Part shown: piece by piece, positions 32,326 to 39,395 of the stretch
Numbering within the stretch: position 1 is the first letter of the stretch
Layout: each line of letters begins with the position of its first letter
Assembly: GCA_030611515.1 (NCBI GenBank)
Contig: JAUWPQ010000006.1
Coordinates: 1-39,395 of the forward strand
Direction: 5' to 3'
Length of the DNA: 39,395 bases
Source: Planctomycetota bacterium
GTDB lineage: Bacteria; Planctomycetota; Planctomycetia; Pirellulales; Thermoguttaceae
Position numbers and translations under genes: made by a program
Notes under the pieces: generated by a model
Seen by the model: the letters and a program-made list of their open reading frames with translations, nothing else
Told to the model about the DNA's origin: nothing
Databases searched by the model: none

Positions 32326-34347
32326 ATGTTTGACGTACAAACGCTGTTGATCCTGATTCCCGTTCTGCCGTTGGCGGCGGCGTTGGCTACCGCCGCGCTC
32401 GGCACGCGGTTGCTGCGCGGACGGAGCCACGTACCGGTGGTGACCGCCATCGCGCTGAGTTTTGTGGCTAGCATACTGCTGGTGTTCCAGTTGCAGGAGC
32501 GGATCGACGAGCGTGCAGCGCAGCCTGGATCGAGCCGAGCCGCCGGCGTCGAGGAGGTGGTCGCTCGCTGGAGTTGGATCAACGTCCCCGACGCCATGCC
32601 GCATCCCGTCGATGGACGCGCCGAGACGCCGGGCTGGGGCAATTTCAACATCGAAGTCTCGCTTCGGGCCGATCCGCTTACGGCCGTCATGCTGGCCATG
32701 GTCACCTGCATTTCCATGCTGGTGGCGATCTACTCGATCGGCTACATGCGCGGCGACCCGGGCTACTGGCGGTTCTTCGCCTACGTCGGCCTGTTCGTCT
32801 TCTCGATGACCATGTTGGTCTCGGCGAGCAATTTCTTGTTGCTCTACGTATTTTGGGAATTGGTCGGCTTGTGCAGCTATCTTTTGATCGGCTTCTGGTA
32901 TGAACGGCCCGCGGCGGCGGCGGCCGGAAAGAAGGCGTTCCTGGTCAATCGCATAGGCGACGTCGGCTTCGTGCTGGGTATCTTCTTGATCTGGACGACC
33001 TTCGGCACGCTCGATTTCGGCGGCGTCTTTCAATCGGTTGGTCAGCACGCAGGCGACTGGCGCGTGACGGCCATTTGTCTGTTGCTGCTGCTCGGTGCGT
33101 GCGGCAAGAGCGCCCAATTTCCGCTGCACGTCTGGTTGCCCGACGCGATGGAAGGCCCTACGCCGGTGAGCGCCTTGATCCACGCGGCGACGATGGTCAC
33201 GGCGGGCGTGTACATGATCGCCCGCTGCACGCCGCTGTTTGCCGCCGCGCCGGACGCCCAATACGCGGTGGCCCTCATCGGCGGCATTACGGCGCTGCTC
33301 GGCGCGGTCATTGCCATCACCCAGACTGACCTGAAGCGAATTCTGGCCTATTCGACGATCAGCCATCTCGGCTACATGTTCGTGGCGCTGGGCACCGGCA
33401 CACTGCTGGGTATTACGGCCGGCATGTTCCACCTGATTACCCATGCGTTTTTCAAGGCACTGCTGTTTCTCGGGGCGGGGAGCGTCATGCACGCCGCCGG
33501 GGGCGTGATCGACATCCGGCGGCTCGGCGGCCTGCGACGCCGATTGCCCGTCACGTATTGGACGTTCCTGGCCGGCTGTCTGTCGATCGTGGGCGTTGTG
33601 CCGTTGGCCGGCTTTTGGAGCAAGGACGCCATTTTGCTTTCCTTGCACGACCGCTCGGGTCTGTTCGGAGGCGGGCTGTTCGAGATTCTATATCTCACCA
33701 CGCTGCTCGGCGTCGTGTTGATCGACTTCTACATGTTCCGCCCGCTCTTCCTCGTGTTCCACGGCCAAGAAAAGATTCCGCCCGAGGCGGGCGATCACCT
33801 GCATGAGTCGCCGGGGTCGATGACCGCGCCGCTGGTGGTGTTGGCGTTCGGGTCGGTTGTCGTCGGGGCGTACTTCGAGTGGACGCACGGATTTGCCCAT
33901 TTTCTGTCGTTCACGCCGTCGTTTGAGTGTCTTGCCCAATCCGGACATGCCGCGATCGACACGGCCGACAAGTGGCGCGTCGCTACGATTGGTTCCGTGC
34001 TTACGGCGATCGGCATCGCGGCGGCGGCGATGCTGTATCTGGGCAGTGGGAAAGCCGTCGCGCGGCTCGCCCGAGCGATGAACGTCTTCGGCCTTTACAG
34101 TCTCTCTTACGGCAAGTTCTTCTTCGATCCGATCTACAATGTTCTAGTGGTGTGGCCGCTGTTGAGCGTCGCGCGATTGGCGGCGTGGTTCGATTGCATG
34201 GCGATCGACTCCCTGGTGGACCGTTGCGGCCGGATACCCAAGCTGGCCGGCGCCGCGTTGCGTCCGGCGCAAAACGGTCTGGTCCAGTTTTACGCCCTGG
34301 CGATGGTTTTCGGAGTGTTGGTGTTGTTGGGGATTATGTTGATGTAG
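32326..34347 (+). CDS. nuoL: NADH-quinone oxidoreductase subunit L
   Basis: 673-residue antiporter-like proton-pumping subunit. Conserved segments: SLRADPLTAVMLAMVTCISM, FWELVGLCSYLLIGFWYERP with the key Glu, GACGKSAQFPLHVWLPDAME with the key Lys, TPVSALIHAATMVTAGVYM, and LKRILAYSTISHLGYMFVAL. The C-terminal part (near 560-673) includes the long amphipathic and final anchor helices. No repeat insertion is visible inside. 27 nt to nuoM. Confidence 0.97.
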   Translation: MFDVQTLLILIPVLPLAAALATAALGTRLLRGRSHVPVVTAIALSFVASILLVFQLQERIDERAAQPGSSRAAGVEEVVARWSWINVPDAMPHPVDGRAETPGWGNFNIEVSLRADPLTAVMLAMVTCISMLVAIYSIGYMRGDPGYWRFFAYVGLFVFSMTMLVSASNFLLLYVFWELVGLCSYLLIGFWYERPAAAAAGKKAFLVNRIGDVGFVLGIFLIWTTFGTLDFGGVFQSVGQHAGDWRVTAICLLLLLGACGKSAQFPLHVWLPDAMEGPTPVSALIHAATMVTAGVYMIARCTPLFAAAPDAQYAVALIGGITALLGAVIAITQTDLKRILAYSTISHLGYMFVALGTGTLLGITAGMFHLITHAFFKALLFLGAGSVMHAAGGVIDIRRLGGLRRRLPVTYWTFLAGCLSIVGVVPLAGFWSKDAILLSLHDRSGLFGGGLFEILYLTTLLGVVLIDFYMFRPLFLVFHGQEKIPPEAGDHLHESPGSMTAPLVVLAFGSVVVGAYFEWTHGFAHFLSFTPSFECLAQSGHAAIDTADKWRVATIGSVLTAIGIAAAAMLYLGSGKAVARLARAMNVFGLYSLSYGKFFFDPIYNVLVVWPLLSVARLAAWFDCMAIDSLVDRCGRIPKLAGAALRPAQNGLVQFYALAMVFGVLVLLGIMLM

Positions 34348-34374
34348 TTTCACGGTTTAGCGACCGTCGGATTT

Positions 34375-36174
34375 ATGGACGTACTACTACTGACAACGCT
34401 GTTCCTCCCCTTGGCCGGGGCGTTGCTGCTCGGCGGCGACCGGAATTGGGCACGCTGGGGAGCGCTGGCGATCGCGCTGGCGGTGTTGGGCATCGCGGTC
34501 GTGCTGGTGGCGCGTTACCCCGGCGGCACGGCCCCCTTTGCCTCCACGGATTGGCCTTGGCTCGATTGGACCGCCGCGCCGATCGACGTCCGCTTCAGTG
34601 TTGCCCTGGATGGTTTGAGCCTATGGCTGTTCGCCCTGACCGCGCTGCTGATGGTCGTGGCGGTGTTGGTCGGCTGGGAAGCGATCAAGGAACAGGCGCC
34701 GCTGTATTACCGCTTGCTGATGGCCTTGGAGACCGGGATGTTGGGCGTTTTCGTCGCCCGCGACATCATCCTTTTCTACGTTTTCTTCGAGTTCACGCTG
34801 ATCCCGCTCTTTTTCCTGATCGGCATCTGGGGAGGCCGGCAGAGGCGCTGGGCGGCGATGAAATTCTTCCTCTTCACACTTGCCGGCAGTGTGCTGACGT
34901 TCCTCGGTCTGCTGGCCGTCGTGCTTTGGGTCTACTATCATCCGGCCCCAGAGGCGGCCTCGGGGCGAATGACGTTTTCCATCGCCGAACTGACCGCGGC
35001 GCTCGGCGATCGCCCGATGGACCCGACGATGCAAATCTGGATATTCCTGGCGCTCTTCGCCGGCTTTGCCGTCAAGGCGCCGCTGTGGCCGCTGCACACG
35101 TGGCTTCCGCTGGCCCACGTCGAGGCGCCCACGGCGGGAAGCGTCTTGCTGGCCGGCGTATTGCTGAAGGTGGGCGTTTACGGCTTCGCGCGGTTCAGCC
35201 TACCCATGCTGCCGCAGGCCGCCGCCACGCTGATGCCCTGGCTGTTGTGGATATCGCTGGCCGGCGTGATCTACGGGGCGCTGGTCGCGCTGGCCCAGAG
35301 CGACATCAAACGGCTGATTGCCTATTCCAGCGTCAGCCACCTCGGCTTCTGCACGCTGGGTATCTTCGCGGCCAACCGACTGAGCGTCGCGGGTGGCGTG
35401 CTGCAAATGGTCAATCACGGGCTGGCCACCGGCGGACTGTTCGCCGTGGTGGGGATGCTCTACGAGCGGTTTCACACCCGAGAGATCGCCGACTTCGGCG
35501 GACTTGCCCGGCGGTTTCCCCGGCTGGCGTTCTTCACGCTCGTCTTGACTCTATCGAGCATCGCCCTGCCGGGTCTGGCCGGATTCGCCGGCGAGTTTCC
35601 GCTGTTGGTGGGCGTTTTTCAACGCGGCTGGGCCGGGGACGCTGCCCCCCACGCCCTGCAACTCCGCGCAATCGCCGTGCTGAGCCTCGCCGGAGTGGTG
35701 TTGGGCGCGTGGTACATGCTGTGGATGTATCAGCGGGTGTTTTTCGGACCCGAGCGGACGGGAGATAAAAACCGGGGATCGGGGATCGGGGATCGGGGAT
35801 CGGGTTATGAAGCCTTGGACATCTCAAATCCCAAATCCCAAATCCCACATCAACAAATTTCTGGTTCCTTATCCACGAATCCCGATCCCCGAATCCCGAA
35901 TCCCGATCCCCATACCGCCGGCCCTTACCATTTCCCAAAGGGAGAGGGGACGATACGCGACCTCTCACCCCGCGAGATTTGTTGCCTAACGCCGCTGGTG
36001 GTGATGATTTTCTGGATCGGTTTGCAACCCGGGTTCTTTCTCGACCGCATGAGACCGACGCTCGACGATCTGATCGCCCCGGTGACACGGGCCTGCGAAA
36101 CCGCAAGCGATCTTCCGACAGCCGACCGAATCCCGAATCCCGAATCCCCGAACCCCGAACCCCCCCTCCAATGA
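34375..36174 (+). CDS. nuoM: NADH-quinone oxidoreductase subunit M with a long repeat insertion
   Basis: 599-residue antiporter-like subunit. Conserved: FEFTLIPLFFLIGIWGGRQR with the Glu, KAPLWPLHTWLPLAHVEAPT with the Lys, SDIKRLIAYSSVSHLGFCTL and LPGLAGFAGEFPLLVG. Around residues 463-520, between FFGPERT and LSPREICCLTPLVVMIFWIG, a Gly/Asn/Pro/Asp-rich stretch is encoded by GGGGATC, AAATCCC and CGAATCC heptamer arrays. The C-terminus (residues about 573-599) is written by a GCGAAACC element and another CGAATCC array, so the last natural residues were probably near the LDDLIAPVTRAC stretch. Overlaps nuoN by ATGA. Confidence 0.95.
   Translation: MDVLLLTTLFLPLAGALLLGGDRNWARWGALAIALAVLGIAVVLVARYPGGTAPFASTDWPWLDWTAAPIDVRFSVALDGLSLWLFALTALLMVVAVLVGWEAIKEQAPLYYRLLMALETGMLGVFVARDIILFYVFFEFTLIPLFFLIGIWGGRQRRWAAMKFFLFTLAGSVLTFLGLLAVVLWVYYHPAPEAASGRMTFSIAELTAALGDRPMDPTMQIWIFLALFAGFAVKAPLWPLHTWLPLAHVEAPTAGSVLLAGVLLKVGVYGFARFSLPMLPQAAATLMPWLLWISLAGVIYGALVALAQSDIKRLIAYSSVSHLGFCTLGIFAANRLSVAGGVLQMVNHGLATGGLFAVVGMLYERFHTREIADFGGLARRFPRLAFFTLVLTLSSIALPGLAGFAGEFPLLVGVFQRGWAGDAAPHALQLRAIAVLSLAGVVLGAWYMLWMYQRVFFGPERTGDKNRGSGIGDRGSGYEALDISNPKSQIPHQQISGSLSTNPDPRIPNPDPHTAGPYHFPKGEGTIRDLSPREICCLTPLVVMIFWIGLQPGFFLDRMRPTLDDLIAPVTRACETASDLPTADRIPNPESPNPEPPLQ
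35774..35910. repeat. Foldback heptamer arrays inside nuoM
   Basis: GGGGATC x4 (35774-35801), AAATCCC x3 (35826-35846), then CGAATCC, CGATCCC, CGAATCC, CGAATCC, CGATCCC (35876-35910). First and last arrays are complementary. All read through in the nuoM frame. Confidence 0.97.
36095..36110. repeat. GCGAAACCGCAAGCG element, copy 5, coding in nuoM
   Basis: GCGAAACCGCAAGCGA; in frame it contributes CETASD to the nuoM C-terminus. Confidence 0.7.
36127..36161. repeat. CGAATCC heptamer array at the nuoM end
   Basis: CGAATCC x3 then CCGAACC x2, encoding a PNPESPNPEP tail just before the nuoN start. Confidence 0.93.
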
Positions 36175-37838
36175 CCGCCGCCGACCTACGCCTGCTTGTG
36201 CCCGAGATCGTGCTGATCGCCGCCGCGGTGACGATATACCTGGGCGGGGCGTTCTCGACGGCGCGCCGAGCGTGGAGTTGGATCGCCGCTGCCGCGCTGC
36301 TGCTGGCGGCGGTCGCGCTCTGGTCCCAAAACCCGTCGGCCGACGGCGGATCGCTCGGCTGCGACGCATTGGCCCGATACGTCCAATGGTTCGCGCTCGC
36401 CGCGGGCGCGCTGCTGGTCTCGCTCGCCTCCAGGCCGCTGCGCTTCGACGGCACGCCGGAATACGTCGGCTCGTTGCTATTGACCGTCGCGGGGCTGATG
36501 CTCGTCGCCGCCGCCGAGGATATCGTGCTGATGTTCGTCGCGCTGGAGTTGATTTCGATTCCCACCTACGTGCTGCTCTATCTTGGCCGCGACGACGCGG
36601 AGAGCCAGGAATCGGCCGCCAAGTATTTCTTCCTCGGCGTGCTGGCCTCGGCGATCCTCTTGTACGGATTCAGTTTCCTCTACGGGGCGACGGGCTCGAC
36701 CGCGTTTTCCGAGATACGGGCGGCGCTGGACGGCACAACAATCCTGCCGCCCGGGTTCGCCGTCTTTGCCCGGCTGGCGATGGTGCTGGTCTTCGCGGGC
36801 CTGTGTTTCAAGGTGGCCGCCGTGCCGTTCCACTTCTACGCCCCCGACGTTTATCAGGGGACCACCCACGCCAACGCGGCGTTGCTGTCGGTCGTGCCCA
36901 AGGCGGCGGGGTTTGTCGTAATGGCGCGGATTCTCGTGGCGGCCATCCCGGGCATGGAACCGTACTCCTGGGGAGTGGTCCTGGCCGTCGCGGTTCTGAC
37001 GATGACTTTCGGCAACGTGATGGCCCTCTGGCAAGACGACTTCCGCCGGCTGTTGGCCTACTCGTCGATCGCGCAGACCGGCTACATACTCCTGGCCTTG
37101 GCCGTGGGGTTGGCCGCGCGAGACGCGCCCGGCGCGTGGAACGGCATCGTGGCGCTATGGTTCTATCTGGCGACCTACGCGGCGGCCACGATCGGGGCCT
37201 TCGCCACAATGGAATATCTCGGCCGCGCCGAGCGCCGGTTGGATTCGGTGGACGATTTGGCCGGCTTGGGCCGCACTCGCCCCGCCGCGGCCGCGGTGAT
37301 GGCCGTCTGCATGTTCTCTTTGGCGGGCGTTCCGCCGCTGGCCGGTTTTTGGGGGAAACTGCTGGTCTTCGGCGGCGCGCTAAGCGTCGATACTTCGGGA
37401 ACGGCTGGATGGTGGTTTACCGCGGCGGCGGTCGTCGGCGTATTGAACGCCGCCGTGGCCGCGGCATACTACCTGCGGATCGTGGCCGTGATGTACTTTC
37501 GCATTCCCCTGGCCACTCCACCCGCGCGAGGCGGCCGCGGCGCATGGATGTCCGCCGTGGCTTGTGCGTTGCTGGTCGTCGGCATCGGGATATATCCCGG
37601 CCCGCTGATGAGGGCGGGGAACTTTTGCGACCAACAATTGCCCCGCGTGGACGCGGGGGCTAAACACCACTCCCCGCCCTTCGGCCGTCAAAAAAATCCG
37701 CCGCCACCCCAATCTGCCCCACAGTTTGGAATGGCGGCGACAAAAAAAGTTTCTACCCCAAATGCTTACCATATTCGCCGGACGCTGGTATTATCGCAGA
37801 CTAGGGTGACAACCAGTTGTCATATCATATTTAAGTGA
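36171..37838 (+). CDS. nuoN: NADH-quinone oxidoreductase subunit N with a repeat-written tail
   Basis: Third antiporter-like subunit, 555 residues. Conserved: MFVALELISIPTYVLLYLGR with the Glu, LCFKVAAVPFHFYAPDVYQG with the Lys, FRRLLAYSSIAQTGYILLAL and SLAGVPPLAGFWGKLLVF. Natural sequence seems to end near GIYPGPLMRAGNFCDQQ. The following 65 or so residues (LPRVDAGAKHH, then Pro/Ser-rich and finally SCHIIFK) come from a CCCCGCGTGG hairpin element and AT-richer DNA that also holds the promoter of the next gene. Start by ATGA overlap with nuoM; the 64 codons upstream belong to the nuoM end. Confidence 0.95.
   Translation: MTAADLRLLVPEIVLIAAAVTIYLGGAFSTARRAWSWIAAAALLLAAVALWSQNPSADGGSLGCDALARYVQWFALAAGALLVSLASRPLRFDGTPEYVGSLLLTVAGLMLVAAAEDIVLMFVALELISIPTYVLLYLGRDDAESQESAAKYFFLGVLASAILLYGFSFLYGATGSTAFSEIRAALDGTTILPPGFAVFARLAMVLVFAGLCFKVAAVPFHFYAPDVYQGTTHANAALLSVVPKAAGFVVMARILVAAIPGMEPYSWGVVLAVAVLTMTFGNVMALWQDDFRRLLAYSSIAQTGYILLALAVGLAARDAPGAWNGIVALWFYLATYAAATIGAFATMEYLGRAERRLDSVDDLAGLGRTRPAAAAVMAVCMFSLAGVPPLAGFWGKLLVFGGALSVDTSGTAGWWFTAAAVVGVLNAAVAAAYYLRIVAVMYFRIPLATPPARGGRGAWMSAVACALLVVGIGIYPGPLMRAGNFCDQQLPRVDAGAKHHSPPFGRQKNPPPPQSAPQFGMAATKKVSTPNAYHIRRTLVLSQTRVTTSCHIIFK
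37641..37665. repeat. Hairpin with GCTAAAC tail inside the nuoN tail
   Basis: CCCCGCGT pairs with ACGCGGGG around GG, followed by GGCTAAAC. Same family as 18820 and 11304. Confidence 0.8.
37766..37794 (+). promoter_or_regulatory. Candidate promoter of the PAS regulator
   Basis: TTACCA, a 17-nt spacer and TATTAT. It lies within the last codons of nuoN and gives a leader of about 90 nt. Confidence 0.5.
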
Positions 37839-37847
37839 ACCCGTGCA

Positions 37848-37877
37848 TGCGTAAAAGTCTACTGCGTAAAAGTCTAC
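37848..37877. repeat. Perfect tandem 15-bp direct repeat before the regulator
   Basis: TGCGTAAAAGTCTAC occurs twice with no spacer, 14 nt before the ATG. It is downstream of the candidate promoter, so a repressor binding there could block elongation. It may be an operator or a simple duplication. Confidence 0.9.
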
Positions 37878-37891
37878 CGAGGTAGTCGCCG

Positions 37892-39271
37892 ATGTCTCCA
37901 CGACGCACCAACGCCGCCGAACTCGCCAAACTGCTCGATTCGGCCACCCGGCCCGTCTACGTGTTGGACGAGGAATTGACCATCGTGTTCCTCAATCGGG
38001 CGTGCCGGGAGTGGTTGGGCACGTCCACCGAGGGGCTTGTGGGCCAACGATGTGCGTATCATTCCGAACCCAAGTCCCCCGGCCCCGTCGCCGCCGGTCT
38101 GTGTCCGCCGCCTCGGGTTCTCTCGGGCGAGATCGTCGAGGCAACGGTCTGCCGGGGCGCCGAGGGCGAAAAATTCGCGGAACGCATGGCCCGGTTTATA
38201 CCTTTGGGCGGGGACAAGGACGAACTAATTGCGATCGTCGCCGTTCTTGACGCGGAAGACCGATTGCCGGATGCCGTCGATGGCGATAGCGGCGCCGATT
38301 CGGCCGAAGCCGGGGCAATCGCCCTGCACGAACACATTCGCCGCTTCCGCAACGAGATCGCCGCGCGGTATCGGGCCGATCGGTTGATCGGCAGCGGTCC
38401 CGCCATGCGGCTGGCTCGCCGTCAAGTCGAATTGGCCGCGGGCAACCGGTCGAGCGTGCTGCTTGTCGGTCCGCCGGGAAGCGGCCGGCGACGACTGGCC
38501 GCCGCCATTCATTTCGGCGCTGGGGGAAAAGGGGTGGGGGAAGGAACGCTGGTGACTTTGGATTGCTCGCTGTTGGGCGCCGATTTGCTGGAAGCGCTCT
38601 CCTCGGCCGCCGCAAAAGCAACCGCGCGGGGCTTGGAAGCCGCGACTGAAACCTTGCTGCTACACCGAGCGGACGAGCTTCCGGCAGACGTGCAGGTCCA
38701 GTTGGCCGATTTTCTTTCCAACCGATTGTCGGGTTGGCGGCTGGCGGCCACGGCGGCCGAACCGCTCGGCGAGTTGTCCAAGCGGGGCAAGTTCCACGCC
38801 GATCTAGCCGCGATGCTGAGCACGATCGCCATTGGACTGCCGCCGCTGGTCCAGCGCCGCGAAGACATCCCGTTGCTGGCTCAAATGTTTATCGAGGAGC
38901 GCAACGCGGCGGGGCCGCGGCAGATCGGCGGTTTTTCGCAGACCGCGCTCGATCGGCTCGACGCATACCACTGGCCGGGCAACCTCGACGAACTGGCCGA
39001 GGTGGTGGCCGAATCGCACCGCCGTGCCGCCGGCCGGGAGATCGGCCCCGGGGACCTTCCCGAGCGATTGCGATTGGCGGCCCAAGCCGCCGCTCAACCG
39101 CGCCGCGTCGAGGAGACCATCGTACTGGACGAGTTTCTCGGCCGGGTCGAGCGCGAGCTGATCCGCCGCGCCCTGGCGCGGTCGAAAGGGAACAAGGCCC
39201 GCACGGCACGCTTGCTCGGCGTTACCCGCCCGCGGCTATATCGACGCATGGTGCAATTGGGGTTGGAGTAG
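37892..39271 (+). CDS. PAS / degenerate sigma54-type AAA+ / Fis-HTH regulator
   Basis: 459 residues. Residues about 10-125 look like a PAS sensor (TRPVYVLDEELTIVFLNRAC, then WLGTSTEGLVGQRC). Residues about 165-395 match the AAA+ domain of sigma54 activators in layout (LIGSGPAMRLARRQVELAAG, LVQRREDIPLLAQMFIEE, YHWPGNLDEL). Its catalytic parts are broken: Walker A reads GPPGSGRRR (193-201) without the Lys, Walker B reads LLLHRADEL (255-263) where LFLDEIGEL is usual, and no GAFTGA loop is present. A Fis-type HTH closes the protein (ELIRRALARSKGNKARTARL and GVTRPRLYRRM). It cannot activate sigma54 in the standard way; probably a DNA-binding repressor or scaffold. GAGG at 37879 supports the start. 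Confidence 0.92.
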   Translation: MSPRRTNAAELAKLLDSATRPVYVLDEELTIVFLNRACREWLGTSTEGLVGQRCAYHSEPKSPGPVAAGLCPPPRVLSGEIVEATVCRGAEGEKFAERMARFIPLGGDKDELIAIVAVLDAEDRLPDAVDGDSGADSAEAGAIALHEHIRRFRNEIAARYRADRLIGSGPAMRLARRQVELAAGNRSSVLLVGPPGSGRRRLAAAIHFGAGGKGVGEGTLVTLDCSLLGADLLEALSSAAAKATARGLEAATETLLLHRADELPADVQVQLADFLSNRLSGWRLAATAAEPLGELSKRGKFHADLAAMLSTIAIGLPPLVQRREDIPLLAQMFIEERNAAGPRQIGGFSQTALDRLDAYHWPGNLDELAEVVAESHRRAAGREIGPGDLPERLRLAAQAAAQPRRVEETIVLDEFLGRVERELIRRALARSKGNKARTARLLGVTRPRLYRRMVQLGLE

Positions 39272-39305
39272 TGGATAGTGGATAGTGGGTAGTGGTTAGT
39301 GGGTA
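39271..39305. repeat. GTGGATA heptamer array overlapping the regulator stop
   Basis: GTGGATA x2, GTGGGTA, GTGGTTA, GTGGGTA; the G of the first unit is the last base of the TAG stop. It is the reverse complement of the CACTACC family. The remaining 90 nt to the window end show no clear gene; GGCGT and ACGCC near 39344-39360 may form a small hairpin. Confidence 0.95.
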
Positions 39306-39395
39306 GATAGTAATTGCCGGTAAAGATGGGTGAAATAGAGAGGTGGCGTTGTTTGACGCCTAGCTTTAGCATCGCGGTTAAGTCAAACCATTTCA

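Overview
The window looks like a chromosomal piece of a GC-rich planctomycete, probably from the Pirellulales side of the phylum. That is an inference from gene content: two Tat-exported Gfo/Idh/MocA oxidoreductases with a twin-arginine start, a Tyr/His-rich secreted protein of a type I associate with planctomycetes, a Gly/Tyr-rich secreted protein, a SEC-C-like TPR protein, and many short genomic repeats. No rRNA, tRNA, CRISPR array, prophage or transposase was seen.

Left part (1-21.7 kb) is a mosaic of small units. It holds a partial gene leaving the left edge on the minus strand; floA (flotillin-like); a large SEC-C-like/TPR protein; a visibly AT-richer three-gene cassette of unknown function (4.0-5.65 kb); a minus-strand group of one SDR oxidoreductase and two tandem Tat-type Gfo/Idh/MocA proteins; pyruvate kinase (pyk); argininosuccinate synthase (argG); a small gene overlapping a nucleotidyltransferase (toxin-antitoxin-like pair); a 58-aa membrane peptide; a CoA-disulfide-reductase-like flavoprotein fused to rhodanese; a secreted Gly/Tyr-rich protein; a HEAT-repeat protein; a PPP-type phosphoesterase; a secreted alpha/beta hydrolase overlapping ruvX; and a secreted Tyr/His-rich protein.

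Right part (22.0-37.8 kb) is one complete 14-gene complex I operon in canonical order, nuoA-B-C-D-E-F-G-H-I-J-K-L-M-N. It is preceded by a good sigma70-like promoter and by a terminator that may end a small RNA. A PAS/AAA+/Fis-HTH regulator follows. Its AAA+ domain resembles sigma54 activators but lacks the lysine of Walker A, the acidic pair of Walker B and the GAFTGA loop.

The most unusual feature is the repeats. Almost every low-complexity tract is a tandem array with a unit of exactly 7 bp, although the unit sequences are unrelated (CACTACC, AGAGAGA, GGGGCGA, GAATGAT, AATGTCC, GGGGATC, CGAATCC, CCCGTCC). Many arrays come as foldback pairs, one array facing its reverse complement. They sit between nuo genes, supply start codons (nuoF, nuoH), stop codons and C-terminal tails (nuoI, nuoE, ruvX, phosphoesterase), and are inserted in frame inside otherwise normal pyk, nuoA and nuoM. 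Non-heptamer palindromes are inserted in frame in nuoB and nuoD. The situation resembles a cross between the heptanucleotide STRR repeats of filamentous cyanobacteria and the protein-coding palindromic elements of Rickettsia.
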